Assembly (NCBI GenBank): GCA_040766585.1
Contig: JAXGQE010000004.1
Location: forward strand, 1-64,000
Direction: 5' to 3'
DNA: 64,000 bases
Origin: JAXGQE01 sp040766585
Lineage (GTDB): Bacteria; Bacillota; SLNR01
In this document: in pieces, positions 35,376 to 44,705 of the stretch
How the letters are laid out: every line of letters starts with the position of its first letter
How positions within the stretch are numbered: the stretch's first letter is position 1
The notes under the pieces: model-generated
The model's input: only the letters and a program-made list of their open reading frames with translations
Database searches by the model: none
What the model was told of the DNA's origin: nothing
Translations under genes and position numbers: made by a program

Positions 35376-36272
35376 ATGAAGATCCATAATCGGGATATTC
35401 AAGTATCCAATCTTGAAAAAGTTCTGTTCCCTGATGATCAAATCACAAAGATGGACCTGATCAATTACTACAGAAAGATCTCGGCAGTCATGATACCTCA
35501 CCTGAGGAATCGTCCTTTGACTATGCAGCGTTATCCCGATGGAATCCAGGATGAAGGGTTTTATCAGAAGGATATCCCGGGCTACTTTCCCCCATGGATC
35601 CAGCGGGCTACTTTGGATAAGCGTGAAGGAGGGGAAATTACCCATGTTCTGGCCAACGATCAGGAAACATTAGTATTTCTGGCCAATCAGGCATGCATAA
35701 CCTATCATATCGGGTTGTCAACCCAGGATCATATTAATCAGCCCGATAAAATGATTTTTGATCTGGATCCTCCGGATGGCCGGTTCGATTTGGTTTCTAA
35801 GGCAGCCTGGGCGATTAAGGGGGTCTTGAATCATGTCAAATTGGACCCTTATCTGATGTCCACCGGCTCCCGGGGAGTCCATGTCGTGGTGCCGATTATT
35901 CCTGATTTCTCATTTAATGATATTCGTGCTTTGGCCAAGGCAGTGGCTGAATTCGTTTCAAGAGAGAACAACAGAGATTTCACTACTGAAATGGAAAAGA
36001 AGAACAGAGGGAACCGGGTTTTTATTGATTATCTGAGGAATGCTTATGGGCAGACTTCTGTTGCGCCATACAGTATTCGAAGCATGTCGGGAGCACCTGT
36101 GGCGACTCCTTTGGAATGGGATGAGCTTACATCAGGGTTCAATCCAAGAAAATATTCCATGGCGAACATATTCCGTCGATTGGGGCAGAAAGAAGATCCT
36201 TGGAAAAACATACATTCCAATCTCCAACCCATCCATTCAATGAAGGATCTGATGGTTGCCTTTTCAGAATAG
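35376..36272 (+). CDS. ligD: LigD polymerase (primase-like) domain protein
   Basis: A 298-residue archaeo-eukaryotic primase-fold polymerase of NHEJ. Family blocks are the N-terminal VSNLEKVLFPDD, ITKMDLINYY, FYQKDIP, the metal-binding FDLDPPD, the STGSRGVHVVVP nucleotide-binding block with its catalytic His, and FIDYLRN. It would fill or extend DNA ends. The reading frame looks intact; ATG 35376 is the likeliest start (AGGATGG before it), with an ATG at 35355 as alternative. No Ku gene lies in the window. With the ligase gene dead, it may work with another ligase or be on the way out. Confidence 0.88.
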   Translation: MKIHNRDIQVSNLEKVLFPDDQITKMDLINYYRKISAVMIPHLRNRPLTMQRYPDGIQDEGFYQKDIPGYFPPWIQRATLDKREGGEITHVLANDQETLVFLANQACITYHIGLSTQDHINQPDKMIFDLDPPDGRFDLVSKAAWAIKGVLNHVKLDPYLMSTGSRGVHVVVPIIPDFSFNDIRALAKAVAEFVSRENNRDFTTEMEKKNRGNRVFIDYLRNAYGQTSVAPYSIRSMSGAPVATPLEWDELTSGFNPRKYSMANIFRRLGQKEDPWKNIHSNLQPIHSMKDLMVAFSE

Positions 36273-36697
36273 ATGATCGTTTCGTATCTTGATTCAATCC
36301 CCTGCGCCTTTCATTAGGGTGTGCCAGGGGATATTAGTTTATCAAAAACAGCTCACCCGCACCCGGAGCATGAAAAGCCCGGTGAATATTCTTCATATGG
36401 GAAGGGATGCTTTCGCCATTGAAGAATACATATAGAGTCGTGTTAGACAGTACCAGGTTTTTCTCCAGTTCCCAGACGAATCTAGAAAGTCGTTTCGGTG
36501 AGTGAATCCACGCACGACCGAAAAAGATGCAGTCTGTATCCAGTTAAAGGGGAAAAAAGTCCCACACGACCATGGATTCATAGGGTAGAGGATTTCATTC
36601 AATCTGAAGCACTGTTAATTCTGGAGAGCACAGAAATCGTCACGGCAGGCGATCAGGCAGCCGCATGAGGATGACAAACCATTGAGGATGATATTCT
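36273..36697. other. Intergenic region before the ATPase operon
   Basis: About 425 bases. An imperfect hairpin with stem CCCCTG/CAGGGG (36298-36333) may terminate the polymerase gene. No clear sigma-70 promoter or coding sequence was recognised. Confidence 0.45.
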
Positions 36698-38092
36698 ATG
36701 GCTGAAAACAAGGGCTACATTAAGAGCATTCGCGGGAGCATTGTCAACATTGTGTTTGAACAGGAACTGCCCACCATCAACAACAAACTTGTGGCGGGGG
36801 AAGACAACGGGATAGTTCTTGAAGTGGCATCGTATGTGGATGGTGAAACCATCAGCTCCATTGCTCTGACTTCCACAGCCGGATTGTCCCGGGGAGATTG
36901 GGTGATTGATACGGGAGAACCGGTCAAAGTCCCTGTGGGGGAAGAAGTGCTGGGGAGAATGTTCGATGTGTTTGGCAATACCCTGGATGGCGAACCGGTC
37001 AGCGGGACCAAGACCATGTCGATTCATCAGAAGCCGGTTCCTTTTTCGGAACGAAGTACAACCGACGAGATTTTTATCACCGGTATCAAAGCCATCGATA
37101 TTCTGACGCCGCTGGCCCGGGGAGAAAAAGCGGGCCTGTTTGGAGGAGCCGGAGTGGGGAAAACGGTGCTGATTACCGAGTTGATTAACAATACAGCAAA
37201 AAAGACAAAAGGATACAGCGTTTTCTGCGGTATCGGCGAACGGTCCAGAGAGGCGGAAGAATTGTACCGGGAAGTCAAGGAAGCCAAAGTACTGGAAAAC
37301 GCGGTATTGATTTTCGCTCAGATGAATGAAACTCCGGGAGCGAGATTCCGGGTGGGCCATGCCGGCTTGACTATGGCTGAATATTTTCGAGACGTTCTCA
37401 AAAAAGATGTGCTTTTGCTGATAGACAATATATTCCGATTTATTCAGGCTGGGGCCGAAGTATCAGGGCTCATGGGGAAAATGCCTTCCCGGGTGGGCTA
37501 TCAGCCGACTTTGGCCAGTGAACTGTCGGAACTGCAGGAGCGCATTTCCAGTACCCGGTCCGGCGCCATCACTTCCATTCAAGCGGTGTATGTTCCAGCG
37601 GATGATTTTACGGATCCCAGTGCAACCCATACGTTTTCCCATTTGTCGGCATCGGTGGTGCTGTCCAGAAAAAGAGCCAGCCAGGGACTTTACCCGGCCA
37701 TTGATCCTCTCAATTCTTCATCCAAAATGCTCAATGCCGACATTGTGGGCAAACGGCACTATTCTCTGGCTCGTGAGATCAAACGAACCCTGGCCACATA
37801 CGAAGAGTTGAAAGATATCATCGCCATGCTGGGCATCGAGGAGTTGTCCATGGACGATCGGAATGCGGTTAACCGGGCCAGGCGGCTTGAGCGATTTCTT
37901 ACTCAGCCATTCTTTACCACTGCGGAAATCACCGGCGGTGAGGGAAGGTTGGTGGAACTGGAAGACGCTCTGGACGGCTGCGAACGGATTTTGAAGGATG
38001 AATTTATGGACTACGATGAAAATGATCTGTATATGATTGGGACCATCGACGAAGCGGTTGAGAGGAAGAAAACGAGGGAAGAGAAATCATGA
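36698..38092 (+). CDS. atpD: N-ATPase subunit beta
   Basis: A 464-residue catalytic F1 beta subunit. The P-loop is GGAGVGKT (149-156), with GERSREAEELYRE carrying the catalytic Glu/Arg region, LLLIDNIFRFIQAG as the Walker B strand and SHLSASVVLSR later. It hydrolyses or makes ATP in the hexamer with alpha. It is first in the operon order atpDCQRBEFAG, which is diagnostic of the N-ATPase subgroup rather than the housekeeping F-ATPase (which starts with a/c and ends with beta/epsilon). A GAGG lies ten bases before ATG 36698. Confidence 0.93.
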   Translation: MAENKGYIKSIRGSIVNIVFEQELPTINNKLVAGEDNGIVLEVASYVDGETISSIALTSTAGLSRGDWVIDTGEPVKVPVGEEVLGRMFDVFGNTLDGEPVSGTKTMSIHQKPVPFSERSTTDEIFITGIKAIDILTPLARGEKAGLFGGAGVGKTVLITELINNTAKKTKGYSVFCGIGERSREAEELYREVKEAKVLENAVLIFAQMNETPGARFRVGHAGLTMAEYFRDVLKKDVLLLIDNIFRFIQAGAEVSGLMGKMPSRVGYQPTLASELSELQERISSTRSGAITSIQAVYVPADDFTDPSATHTFSHLSASVVLSRKRASQGLYPAIDPLNSSSKMLNADIVGKRHYSLAREIKRTLATYEELKDIIAMLGIEELSMDDRNAVNRARRLERFLTQPFFTTAEITGGEGRLVELEDALDGCERILKDEFMDYDENDLYMIGTIDEAVERKKTREEKS

Positions 38093-38466
38093 GGCTGACA
38101 TTCATCTTACCCTACAAAACGATTCTGGATATCACGGTGTCAAAGATTACAGCACCGGGCTCCCACGGTGACTTTCAGATTCTGCCCAAGCATGTGGACG
38201 GAACATGGACACTGCGTGCCGGAGTTCTCCAGATTGAGGCTGACAAGGATCTGTATTTTGCCATCAACCGGGGGGTTGTGGTAAAAAAAGGGGACCGGGT
38301 TTATCTGTCGACTATCCAGGCCGTGGCGGGAGATTCTCTGGAGCAGCTGAGCCAGACCGTGGAAGAAACTCTGGCGGTGCTGGATGAGAGGGAAAGGAAA
38401 GCACGGGAAGTACTGGCCCGGCTGGAGCTGGAAACCACGAAGCGGTTTATGGAGATCGACATATAG
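38089..38466 (+). CDS. atpC: N-ATPase subunit epsilon
   Basis: A 125-residue central-stalk subunit. The N-terminal beta-sandwich has LTFILPYKTILD and the typical APGSHGDFQILPKHVD block, and the short C-terminal helix ends in LELETTKRFMEIDI. Its ATG overlaps the stop of atpD by four bases. In N-ATPase operons epsilon directly follows beta, as here. Confidence 0.9.
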   Translation: MRLTFILPYKTILDITVSKITAPGSHGDFQILPKHVDGTWTLRAGVLQIEADKDLYFAINRGVVVKKGDRVYLSTIQAVAGDSLEQLSQTVEETLAVLDERERKAREVLARLELETTKRFMEIDI

Positions 38467-38479
38467 GGATGTGGATGCG

Positions 38480-38788
38480 ATGGATGACAATAAGAAAACC
38501 ACGGAAGAAGAACTGTTGGAGAAAATAAAGAAAGAATCGGCCAAAAAGATCAAATCCAAAAAAGAAGGCAATGAAATCATGTTTGGATTGGGTGCGTTTG
38601 GCATCGTCGGATGGTCCATTGCGATTCCGACCATTTTGGGTATTGCTCTGGGAATTTTTCTGGATCGAAGCTATCCCCAGAATTTTTCCTGGACCATTAC
38701 ACTGCTGTTTGCCGGCGTGGTCATGGGTTCGTTTAATGCCTGGTACTGGGTGAAAGAGAAATCCAGCGACGACAATGATGAAAGCTGA
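38480..38788 (+). CDS. atpQ: N-ATPase accessory membrane subunit AtpQ (AtpI-like)
   Basis: A 102-residue protein with a charged, lysine-rich N-terminal third and two membrane helices with the AtpI-like block GIALGIFLDRSYP between them. It occupies the third position of the operon, where N-ATPase loci carry atpQ. AtpI/AtpQ-type proteins are thought to help c-ring assembly or ion handling. The ATG at 38480 is preferred to an earlier in-frame ATG that overlaps atpC. Confidence 0.8.
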   Translation: MDDNKKTTEEELLEKIKKESAKKIKSKKEGNEIMFGLGAFGIVGWSIAIPTILGIALGIFLDRSYPQNFSWTITLLFAGVVMGSFNAWYWVKEKSSDDNDES

Positions 38789-38803
38789 CAAGGAGGTCCG
38801 GAA

Positions 38804-39100
38804 ATGGTTGAATTTCTAATAGGGATTGTATTGGGAGGGATATTTTTCGGAGGCCTTTATTGGACGGTCCAGCGACTGGATGGAATTCAAAATCCCAGTG
38901 CCCTTTTTCTGGTCAGCTTTGTAGTCCGGATGGCCATCCTGGTAGCCGGCTTATACTATGTTTCAGGAAGCGGTTATCAGGCTGTTTTGCTGACACTTTT
39001 GGGTATTCTGGTGATCCGCTACATCATGATTTTTGTGATAAATAAGCCTCAGGACAGACTTCCCAAAAAAGATTCGCCCAACAGCGGACAGCGTCTGTAA
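38804..39100 (+). CDS. atpR: N-ATPase accessory membrane subunit AtpR
   Basis: A 98-residue protein with three hydrophobic segments and a polar tail. Its arginine within the second helix (FVVRMAILVAG) and position after atpQ match AtpR, a protein specific to N-ATPase operons whose role is proposed to be assembly of the membrane sector. AAGGAGG lies nine bases before the ATG. Confidence 0.78.
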   Translation: MVEFLIGIVLGGIFFGGLYWTVQRLDGIQNPSALFLVSFVVRMAILVAGLYYVSGSGYQAVLLTLLGILVIRYIMIFVINKPQDRLPKKDSPNSGQRL

Positions 39101-39195
39101 TACGGGGTATCTGAAGAAAGTCTTCATCCCGGCAGCTCAGTTAAACTCGAAGGAAAGGAAAGTGCGATGCCCTGCATCGTACCCGGTGACTGCAT

Positions 39196-39879
39196 ATGAA
39201 TATTGATCCCAGTGATATTCTGTATTTCCAATGGGGCTTTATACGAATTACGGCCACCTTGGTCTTTACGTGGGTAACCATGATTGTCCTGGCCATCGGA
39301 TCCTTTCTGGCTACCCGAAATCTTCATGTGGAAGGGAGAATTTCTCGGGGCCAGAATATCCTGGAGGCTTTGGTGGAAACCATCAACGGGCAGATCAAGC
39401 AGGTAAGTCAGCAGGAACCCGGTAAATATCTACCATTTATTGGCACACTTTTCATTTTCATTTTTGTATCCAATGTGTTTTCCATCATACCGGGTTATAT
39501 ACCACCCACCGGATCCCTGAATACCAGCATTGCCCTTTCTCTGTGCGTCTTTATGTCTGTTCCAGTCTACGGGATTGCTGAAAAAGGAGTATCCGGGTAC
39601 CTGAGAGAGTATATCAAACCAACTTTTATCATGCTTCCCTTTAATATCATCAGTGAAATATCCCGAACCTTGTCTTTGGCCATCCGTCTCTATGGAAATG
39701 TAATGAGCGGAAGCATCATTGTGGCCATCCTGCTGGGGGTCATTCCCTTGTTTTTCCCCATCATTATTCAGGCTCTGGGATTGTTGACGGGGGTCATTCA
39801 GGCATATATATTTGCTATTCTGGCCATTGTATATATCGCATCGGCCACAAAACGGGAGAAATCAGAATCGCAAAAATGA
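39196..39879 (+). CDS. atpB: N-ATPase subunit a
   Basis: A 227-residue membrane subunit with about five to six helices. The essential stator arginine lies in ISEISRTLSLAIRLYGNVMSG (the R of AIRLYGN), and QALGLLTGVIQAYIFAILAIVYI is the last helix typical of subunit a. Together with the c-ring it forms the ion path. Ribosome site is weak, which is common for coupled genes in this operon. Confidence 0.92.
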   Translation: MNIDPSDILYFQWGFIRITATLVFTWVTMIVLAIGSFLATRNLHVEGRISRGQNILEALVETINGQIKQVSQQEPGKYLPFIGTLFIFIFVSNVFSIIPGYIPPTGSLNTSIALSLCVFMSVPVYGIAEKGVSGYLREYIKPTFIMLPFNIISEISRTLSLAIRLYGNVMSGSIIVAILLGVIPLFFPIIIQALGLLTGVIQAYIFAILAIVYIASATKREKSESQK

Positions 39880-39905
39880 AATACATTGGATAAGGAGGAA
39901 TTGTC

Positions 39906-40172
39906 TTGGATAATATTGGTCTGATAGGTATGGTTTCAATCATTATGGCCGGTCTTACCATTGCGGTGGGTTCCATAGCTCCCGCTATTGGGGAAGGAAA
40001 TGCGGTGGCCCAGGCTCTAAAGTCCATTGCACAGCAACCGGATGAGGCCAACACCATTTCCAGAACTCTTTTTGTCGGTCTTGCCATGATCGAGTCCACT
40101 GCCATCTACTGCTTTGTCACATCCATGATTCTTTTGTTTGCCAATCCTTTCTGGAACAGGGTCATAGGGTAG
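39906..40172 (+). CDS. atpE: N-ATPase subunit c, Na+-type
   Basis: An 88-residue two-helix hairpin that builds the rotor ring. Helix 1 has GSIAPAIGEGNA with Glu30, and helix 2 has the ion-binding Glu63 followed by Ser64, Thr65 and Tyr68 (ESTAIY), the same set as known Na+-binding c subunits. The polar loop is IAQQPDEA. The double carboxylate (Glu30 and Glu63) is characteristic of N-ATPase rings. It starts with TTG 39906 four bases after AAGGAGGAA. Confidence 0.92.
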   Translation: MDNIGLIGMVSIIMAGLTIAVGSIAPAIGEGNAVAQALKSIAQQPDEANTISRTLFVGLAMIESTAIYCFVTSMILLFANPFWNRVIG

Positions 40173-40176
40173 AACG

Positions 40177-40923
40177 ATGAATATCAGCTGGTTTGAAATC
40201 ATCGCTCAGATCATCAACTTTTTCATCATTCTGTTCCTTCTTCAGAAGCTTCTGTATAAGCCGATCCTGAATGTTATGGCTGCTCGGCAGGAGAGAATCC
40301 AGAAATCTCAAATTGAAGCGGATGAGAAAATGGACGAAGCGGAAAAGCTGATGAACCAGTACAACAAAAAAATGGCAGACATTCAAAAAGAGAAGCAAGA
40401 TATTATGGATGGGGCCCGCAAAGAAGCGGAAGAAAAAAAGGAAGCCCTTTTGGAAAACTACCGGCAGGAGGCGGAAAGCAAGCGAAATGCCTATTTGAAA
40501 GAAATTGACGATGAGAAGGAACGATTTATCGCCAATCTGAGAAAAAAACTGGGCAGTGGGGCCGTCGCCATCGCTTCCCACATCGTAAGTACCGTATCAT
40601 CCAAAGATCTGGACAAAGAAGTGTTCCAGAGGTTTGTGGCCAACCTGAAAGATCTGGGACAAGAAATTCCCAACATGGAGTCCCTGGACGAAGAGACCAT
40701 TGACATTTACTCTGCCCGGGAACTGTCGGATGATGAAAAGAAAACCGTTGAAGATGTATTGAATAAACAGATCCAGCACATTCAGCAGATTGAGTACCGG
40801 ATCGATCCCGATCTGATTGTGGGGTATGAGATGCATCTGCAGACATATACTGTGCATGCCAGCGTCAAGAATTATCTGGATGAAATCGAACAAGATATCA
40901 TTAAAAACCTGGAGATAAACTGA
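40177..40923 (+). CDS. atpF: N-ATPase subunit b with delta-like C-terminal domain
   Basis: A 248-residue peripheral stalk protein. One N-terminal membrane helix (about 8-28) precedes a long Lys/Glu-rich coiled coil (about 40-135). The C-terminal 100 residues resemble subunit delta: the DIYSARELSDDEKKTVEDVL strand-helix and DPDLIVGYEMHLQTYTVHASVKNYL. A separate delta gene is missing from the operon, so this fusion probably replaces it. The ATG follows atpE by four bases. Confidence 0.88.
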   Translation: MNISWFEIIAQIINFFIILFLLQKLLYKPILNVMAARQERIQKSQIEADEKMDEAEKLMNQYNKKMADIQKEKQDIMDGARKEAEEKKEALLENYRQEAESKRNAYLKEIDDEKERFIANLRKKLGSGAVAIASHIVSTVSSKDLDKEVFQRFVANLKDLGQEIPNMESLDEETIDIYSARELSDDEKKTVEDVLNKQIQHIQQIEYRIDPDLIVGYEMHLQTYTVHASVKNYLDEIEQDIIKNLEIN

Positions 40924-40938
40924 TATCGAGGTGCGCCT

Positions 40939-42483
40939 ATGTTAGAGAATCAGTTGAAGCATCTGGAAGAGTCCATTCAGGATGCTCTAAAGAAGAATAT
41001 CAAGCAATTTCATATTGAAGAGAGTGGAACCATCATGGCTGTCGACAGTGGGATTGCCATTGTGAAGGGACTGGATAAGATTAAGAATGAAGAGCTAATC
41101 GAGTTCCCCAACGGCATTATGGGACTGGCATTCAACCTGGACAGCGATTCAGTGGGTGTCATTCTGCTGGGCGATTATGACGATATTAAGTCCGGTCAGA
41201 AGGTCAAAAGAACCTTCAAAGTGGCCGATGTTCCCGTCACGGAGGAATTTCTGGGCAGAGTCATCAGTCCTTTGGGTGTGATTCTGGATGATCAGGGCCC
41301 AGTCACTGTCGATACATACCTGCCGGTAGAACGGGAGTCCCCGGCCATCATGAAGCGAGCTCCAGTGTTTGAGCCCCTGCAGACCGGACTGAAAGTCATC
41401 GATTCGGTGGTCCCCATCGGGCGCGGTCAGAGGGAGTTGATTCTGGGAGACCGGCAGACCGGGAAAAGTACCATTGCCATCGACACCATTATCAATCAGA
41501 AGGACACCGGGGTGATCTGTATTTACTGCGCCATCGGCCAGCAGATTACATCGGTATCCAAGATCATCAATACGCTAAAAGCAACCGATGCCATGAAAAA
41601 TACTATCGTCATGGTGGCTGGATCGGAAGATCCTCCCGGAGTGGCCTACATTGCACCGTATGCGGCGACTTCTCTGGGCGAATACTTTATGGAAAAAGGA
41701 AAAGACGTCCTTATTGTTTACGATGATCTGACCCGGCATGCCCGGGCGTACCGAGAGCTGTCCCTATTGCTGGAGCGGCCGCCGGGACGGGAAGCGTATC
41801 CAGGAGATATTTTCTACATTCATTCCAGACTGTTGGAACGATCCACCCATCTGAAAAAAGAATTCGGTGGAGGAAGCATTACATCGCTGCCCATCATTGA
41901 GACTCAAGCCGAAAATCTTTCAGCATACATTCCCACCAATCTGATCTCCATTACTGATGGTCAGATCTACCTATCCCCGAAACTGTACCAGAAGGGGCAT
42001 CTCCCGGCAGTGCAGATTGGGGTTTCCGTATCCCGGATTGGGGGAAAAACACAGCTGCCGGCTTACCGTAATGTGACAGGTGCTCTGAAGCTGACCTATT
42101 CTCAGTTCGAAGAACTGGAGGCTTTTGCCAGCTTCGGGACTCGTTTGGATGAAGGGACGCGGCGGACCCTGGAGCGAGGTCGGCGCATTCGACAGGTCCT
42201 GAACCAGCCCCAGCACGAGCCCATGGAAGTTACTGAGCAGATTGCAGTGCTCCTGGCGGTAACTTCAGGGGTTTTGGACAGTATTCCATTGGACAAAGTG
42301 GATGAAGCGCAGGAGTATATCCGAAGAGATGCACGCGATGATATAGGTTTTCGAGAGAATATCCTCAATCGGGACAAATTAAAAGATGAGATTAAAGAGG
42401 CTTTTCTTGAACGAATCAAAAAAACCCTGAAGCGGGAGATGGATACAGATGGAGGGACTGCAGGCGATCCGAAGGAGCATTGA
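40939..42483 (+). CDS. atpA: N-ATPase subunit alpha
   Basis: A 514-residue F1 alpha subunit with P-loop GDRQTGKS (170-177), VLIVYDDLTRHARAYRELSLLL and the VSRIGGKTQ block with the arginine finger region. It binds nucleotide at the non-catalytic sites. GAGGTGCGCCT precedes the ATG. The gamma gene begins inside its 3' end (35-base overlap), so the order alpha-gamma closes the operon. Confidence 0.94.
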   Translation: MLENQLKHLEESIQDALKKNIKQFHIEESGTIMAVDSGIAIVKGLDKIKNEELIEFPNGIMGLAFNLDSDSVGVILLGDYDDIKSGQKVKRTFKVADVPVTEEFLGRVISPLGVILDDQGPVTVDTYLPVERESPAIMKRAPVFEPLQTGLKVIDSVVPIGRGQRELILGDRQTGKSTIAIDTIINQKDTGVICIYCAIGQQITSVSKIINTLKATDAMKNTIVMVAGSEDPPGVAYIAPYAATSLGEYFMEKGKDVLIVYDDLTRHARAYRELSLLLERPPGREAYPGDIFYIHSRLLERSTHLKKEFGGGSITSLPIIETQAENLSAYIPTNLISITDGQIYLSPKLYQKGHLPAVQIGVSVSRIGGKTQLPAYRNVTGALKLTYSQFEELEAFASFGTRLDEGTRRTLERGRRIRQVLNQPQHEPMEVTEQIAVLLAVTSGVLDSIPLDKVDEAQEYIRRDARDDIGFRENILNRDKLKDEIKEAFLERIKKTLKREMDTDGGTAGDPKEH

Positions 42484-43342
42484 ATCGGCTGAGAATCTCA
42501 AAACAGTGGTGGGAACCATGAAAGCCCATGCATCCAGCAACATCAATCAGTTCCAGAATGCCGCCAAAGCATCTATGGAATACAGAAGTGTTCTGGATAT
42601 GTCGCTTTATGTGGTACTGACATCCGATGAACCGATGGTGCTGCAGGATGATTCCGATACAGGCGGTGTCCTCCATGTTGTTTTCGGTTCAGATTTTGGA
42701 CTGGCCGGGCGATTCAATGAGAGGATCGCTTCTTTTGCACTGGAAAAAATCGTACAGAATCCGGGCGACATGATTATCATTATCGGTCAGCAGATTCTGT
42801 CTCGTATCCAGGATGACTTTTCGATTCATAGAACATTTATGCAGCCTCAAACAACCGACAATATTTCCAGTATGGTCAACCGACTGCTGGTGGAGATCGA
42901 TGACCTGCGAGCTGCGTCCTCCATCGGCCGCATCGTATTGTATTACAACAAACCGTTGGACAATGCTTCCTTCGCCGAAGAGACGGAGCTGCTTTTTCCT
43001 GTGGATCTGATGGCACTGACACAGCCGGAGATGGAGTGGGATTCACGCAGCATCCCCACCTATTTTGGGGAAAAGCAAGACATCATTTCGGATCTGGTCC
43101 GGCAGTATTTCTTTATTACCCTGTACCGAGCGTTCTGCTTTTCACTGGCTTCTGAAAATGCCAGCAGACTGGCATCCATGCAGTCTGCTGAGAAAAATAT
43201 TGACAACCGTTTGGAAGAACTGTACGATCTTTTCCGACGCGAGCGGCAGAATCGTATCACCGAGGAATTGAACGACATTGTCTCGGGATTCAAGGCCATT
43301 CGGAAGTCGAAAGACAAAAACCAAAATGGATCCGCCAGTTGA
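42449..43342 (+). CDS. atpG: N-ATPase subunit gamma
   Basis: A 297-residue, diverged central-stalk subunit. The N-terminal helix MEGLQAIRRSIESAENLKTVVGTMKAHA and the C-terminal helix NIDNRLEELYDLFRRERQNRITEELNDIVSGF correspond to the two coiled-coil ends of gamma. The middle domain is poorly conserved, as is usual in N-ATPases. It overlaps atpA by 35 bases and is the last gene of the operon. Confidence 0.88.
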   Translation: MEGLQAIRRSIESAENLKTVVGTMKAHASSNINQFQNAAKASMEYRSVLDMSLYVVLTSDEPMVLQDDSDTGGVLHVVFGSDFGLAGRFNERIASFALEKIVQNPGDMIIIIGQQILSRIQDDFSIHRTFMQPQTTDNISSMVNRLLVEIDDLRAASSIGRIVLYYNKPLDNASFAEETELLFPVDLMALTQPEMEWDSRSIPTYFGEKQDIISDLVRQYFFITLYRAFCFSLASENASRLASMQSAEKNIDNRLEELYDLFRRERQNRITEELNDIVSGFKAIRKSKDKNQNGSAS

Positions 43343-43425
43343 GTTCTCCATGGATGGTTGTTTCAGGAGAATGTCAATGAACGGATCCTTTTTTTTGGTT
43401 TCTTCCAGTTATAAAGATCAGAGCA

Positions 43426-44355
43426 TTACAGCGAAAAAGTATCTTTCCACTGCTGAAATTTCTTCAGGTCTCCCCCAATACCGCCGCATACGATGACCAG
43501 AATGGTTTGGAAGGGTTGAATCACAGCGGGATTCTCGTAGATCAGAGATAGTGATGCACCGCAGGCTGGTTCTACCAGCACCCGGTAATCATCAGCAAAG
43601 TTCAGGCAGGCCTGCACGGCCGATTTGTCGCTGACCAGATGAGGAATAATCGGGTGATTCGCGTACCACTCCAACGCTTTTTCTGTGACCTGCTTGGCTC
43701 CCAGACTGCTGGCGACAGTCTTGATTTCATCCAGCTGAACTCTTTTGCCTGCCTCTACGGAACGGTAGAAGGATGCAGCTCCTTCCGTTTCAACCGCGAT
43801 GATTGGAACATCTTCCCAGGAGTTGCGATGCAGACCTTCTGCGATACCGCAGAGCAGGCCTCCGCCGCCGACAGAACAGATAACCACATCGGGTTTTTCG
43901 CACTGGCTCACCGCTTCATCGATCATGGTGGCATGCCCTTCCCACAGAAGTGGATCATCAAATGGGGATACATACGCGGCATCTTTGTCATGGGACAAGC
44001 TCAGGGCATATTGATTGGCTTCATCCCACACATCCCCGTGGACAGTTACTTCTGCTCCCAATAAGCGAATTTTATCCCGGACAGCCTCCGGGGTGGTGGA
44101 AGGAACGACAACCGTTACTTTCATGCCCAGTTCTCTTCCAGCGTAGGCGACAGCATATCCGGCATTGCCGCCCGATGACGAAATCAAATGGCGGGCTCCG
44201 TCGGCATACACGCTCTGGCACAAATGCCCGACTCCTCGGATTTTAAAAGATCCGACTGGCTGATAGCAGTCCATTTTCAACAGGACGCGTGATTTGGGAC
44301 TTTTTTTATCTGAATCCATGGGGAAAATGGGGGTCACATTGTGAATAGCTTTCAT
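43426..44355 (-). CDS. PLP-dependent serine/threonine dehydratase-like enzyme
   Basis: A 309-residue fold-type II PLP enzyme. The Schiff-base Lys is in GSFKIRG, the substrate carboxylate loop is SSSGGNAG and the phosphate-binding Gly-rich loop is SVGGGGLLCG. SSGGN is the form seen in eukaryotic-type serine dehydratases, where threonine deaminases have SAGNHAQG. It should deaminate L-serine or L-threonine to 2-oxo acids. It lacks an ACT regulatory domain, so it is likely catabolic. ATG 44355 follows AAGGAGG, with no other gene in its unit. Confidence 0.87.
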   Translation of the reverse strand: MKAIHNVTPIFPMDSDKKSPKSRVLLKMDCYQPVGSFKIRGVGHLCQSVYADGARHLISSSGGNAGYAVAYAGRELGMKVTVVVPSTTPEAVRDKIRLLGAEVTVHGDVWDEANQYALSLSHDKDAAYVSPFDDPLLWEGHATMIDEAVSQCEKPDVVICSVGGGGLLCGIAEGLHRNSWEDVPIIAVETEGAASFYRSVEAGKRVQLDEIKTVASSLGAKQVTEKALEWYANHPIIPHLVSDKSAVQACLNFADDYRVLVEPACGASLSLIYENPAVIQPFQTILVIVCGGIGGDLKKFQQWKDTFSL

Positions 44356-44705
44356 GATGGGCTGCCTCCTTATGGTAGTCATTAGAATATCAATCTTTGC
44401 TTCTTATTATATGGAACTCTTTACGCTGGAGCAAATGGTTTTTGCATCGGAAATCGCAATTTCCTGAGCATTTCGAAAATCGCTGAATCAGAAAACCGTC
44501 AGAGGAGGCTTCGATTGGTCACAAGGAAATGATGGATGTGGGAATCATCTTGTACGCTGTAATCTTACGGTATGATAAAAAACTCAATGTGTGCATTTTT
44601 TTGTTTATCATTCAGTATGAAGTGTGATAAAATACTATATTAATAAGTAGTAGCCCAACAAGGCTTTGGATGATGATGTCACTGAAAATGTTTTGGAGGT
44701 GAATT
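44356..44705. other. Divergent intergenic region upstream of pheS
   Basis: About 350 bases between divergent genes. No T-box core was found. TTTATCA and TGATAAA form an inverted repeat around 44601-44635, just before the presumed start of transcription, with TAAAAT as a possible -10. Confidence 0.4.

Noticed and set aside
44383..44705. T-box leader upstream of pheS
   Set aside because: The conserved T-box bulge sequence and a following terminator are not present; regulation must be otherwise.
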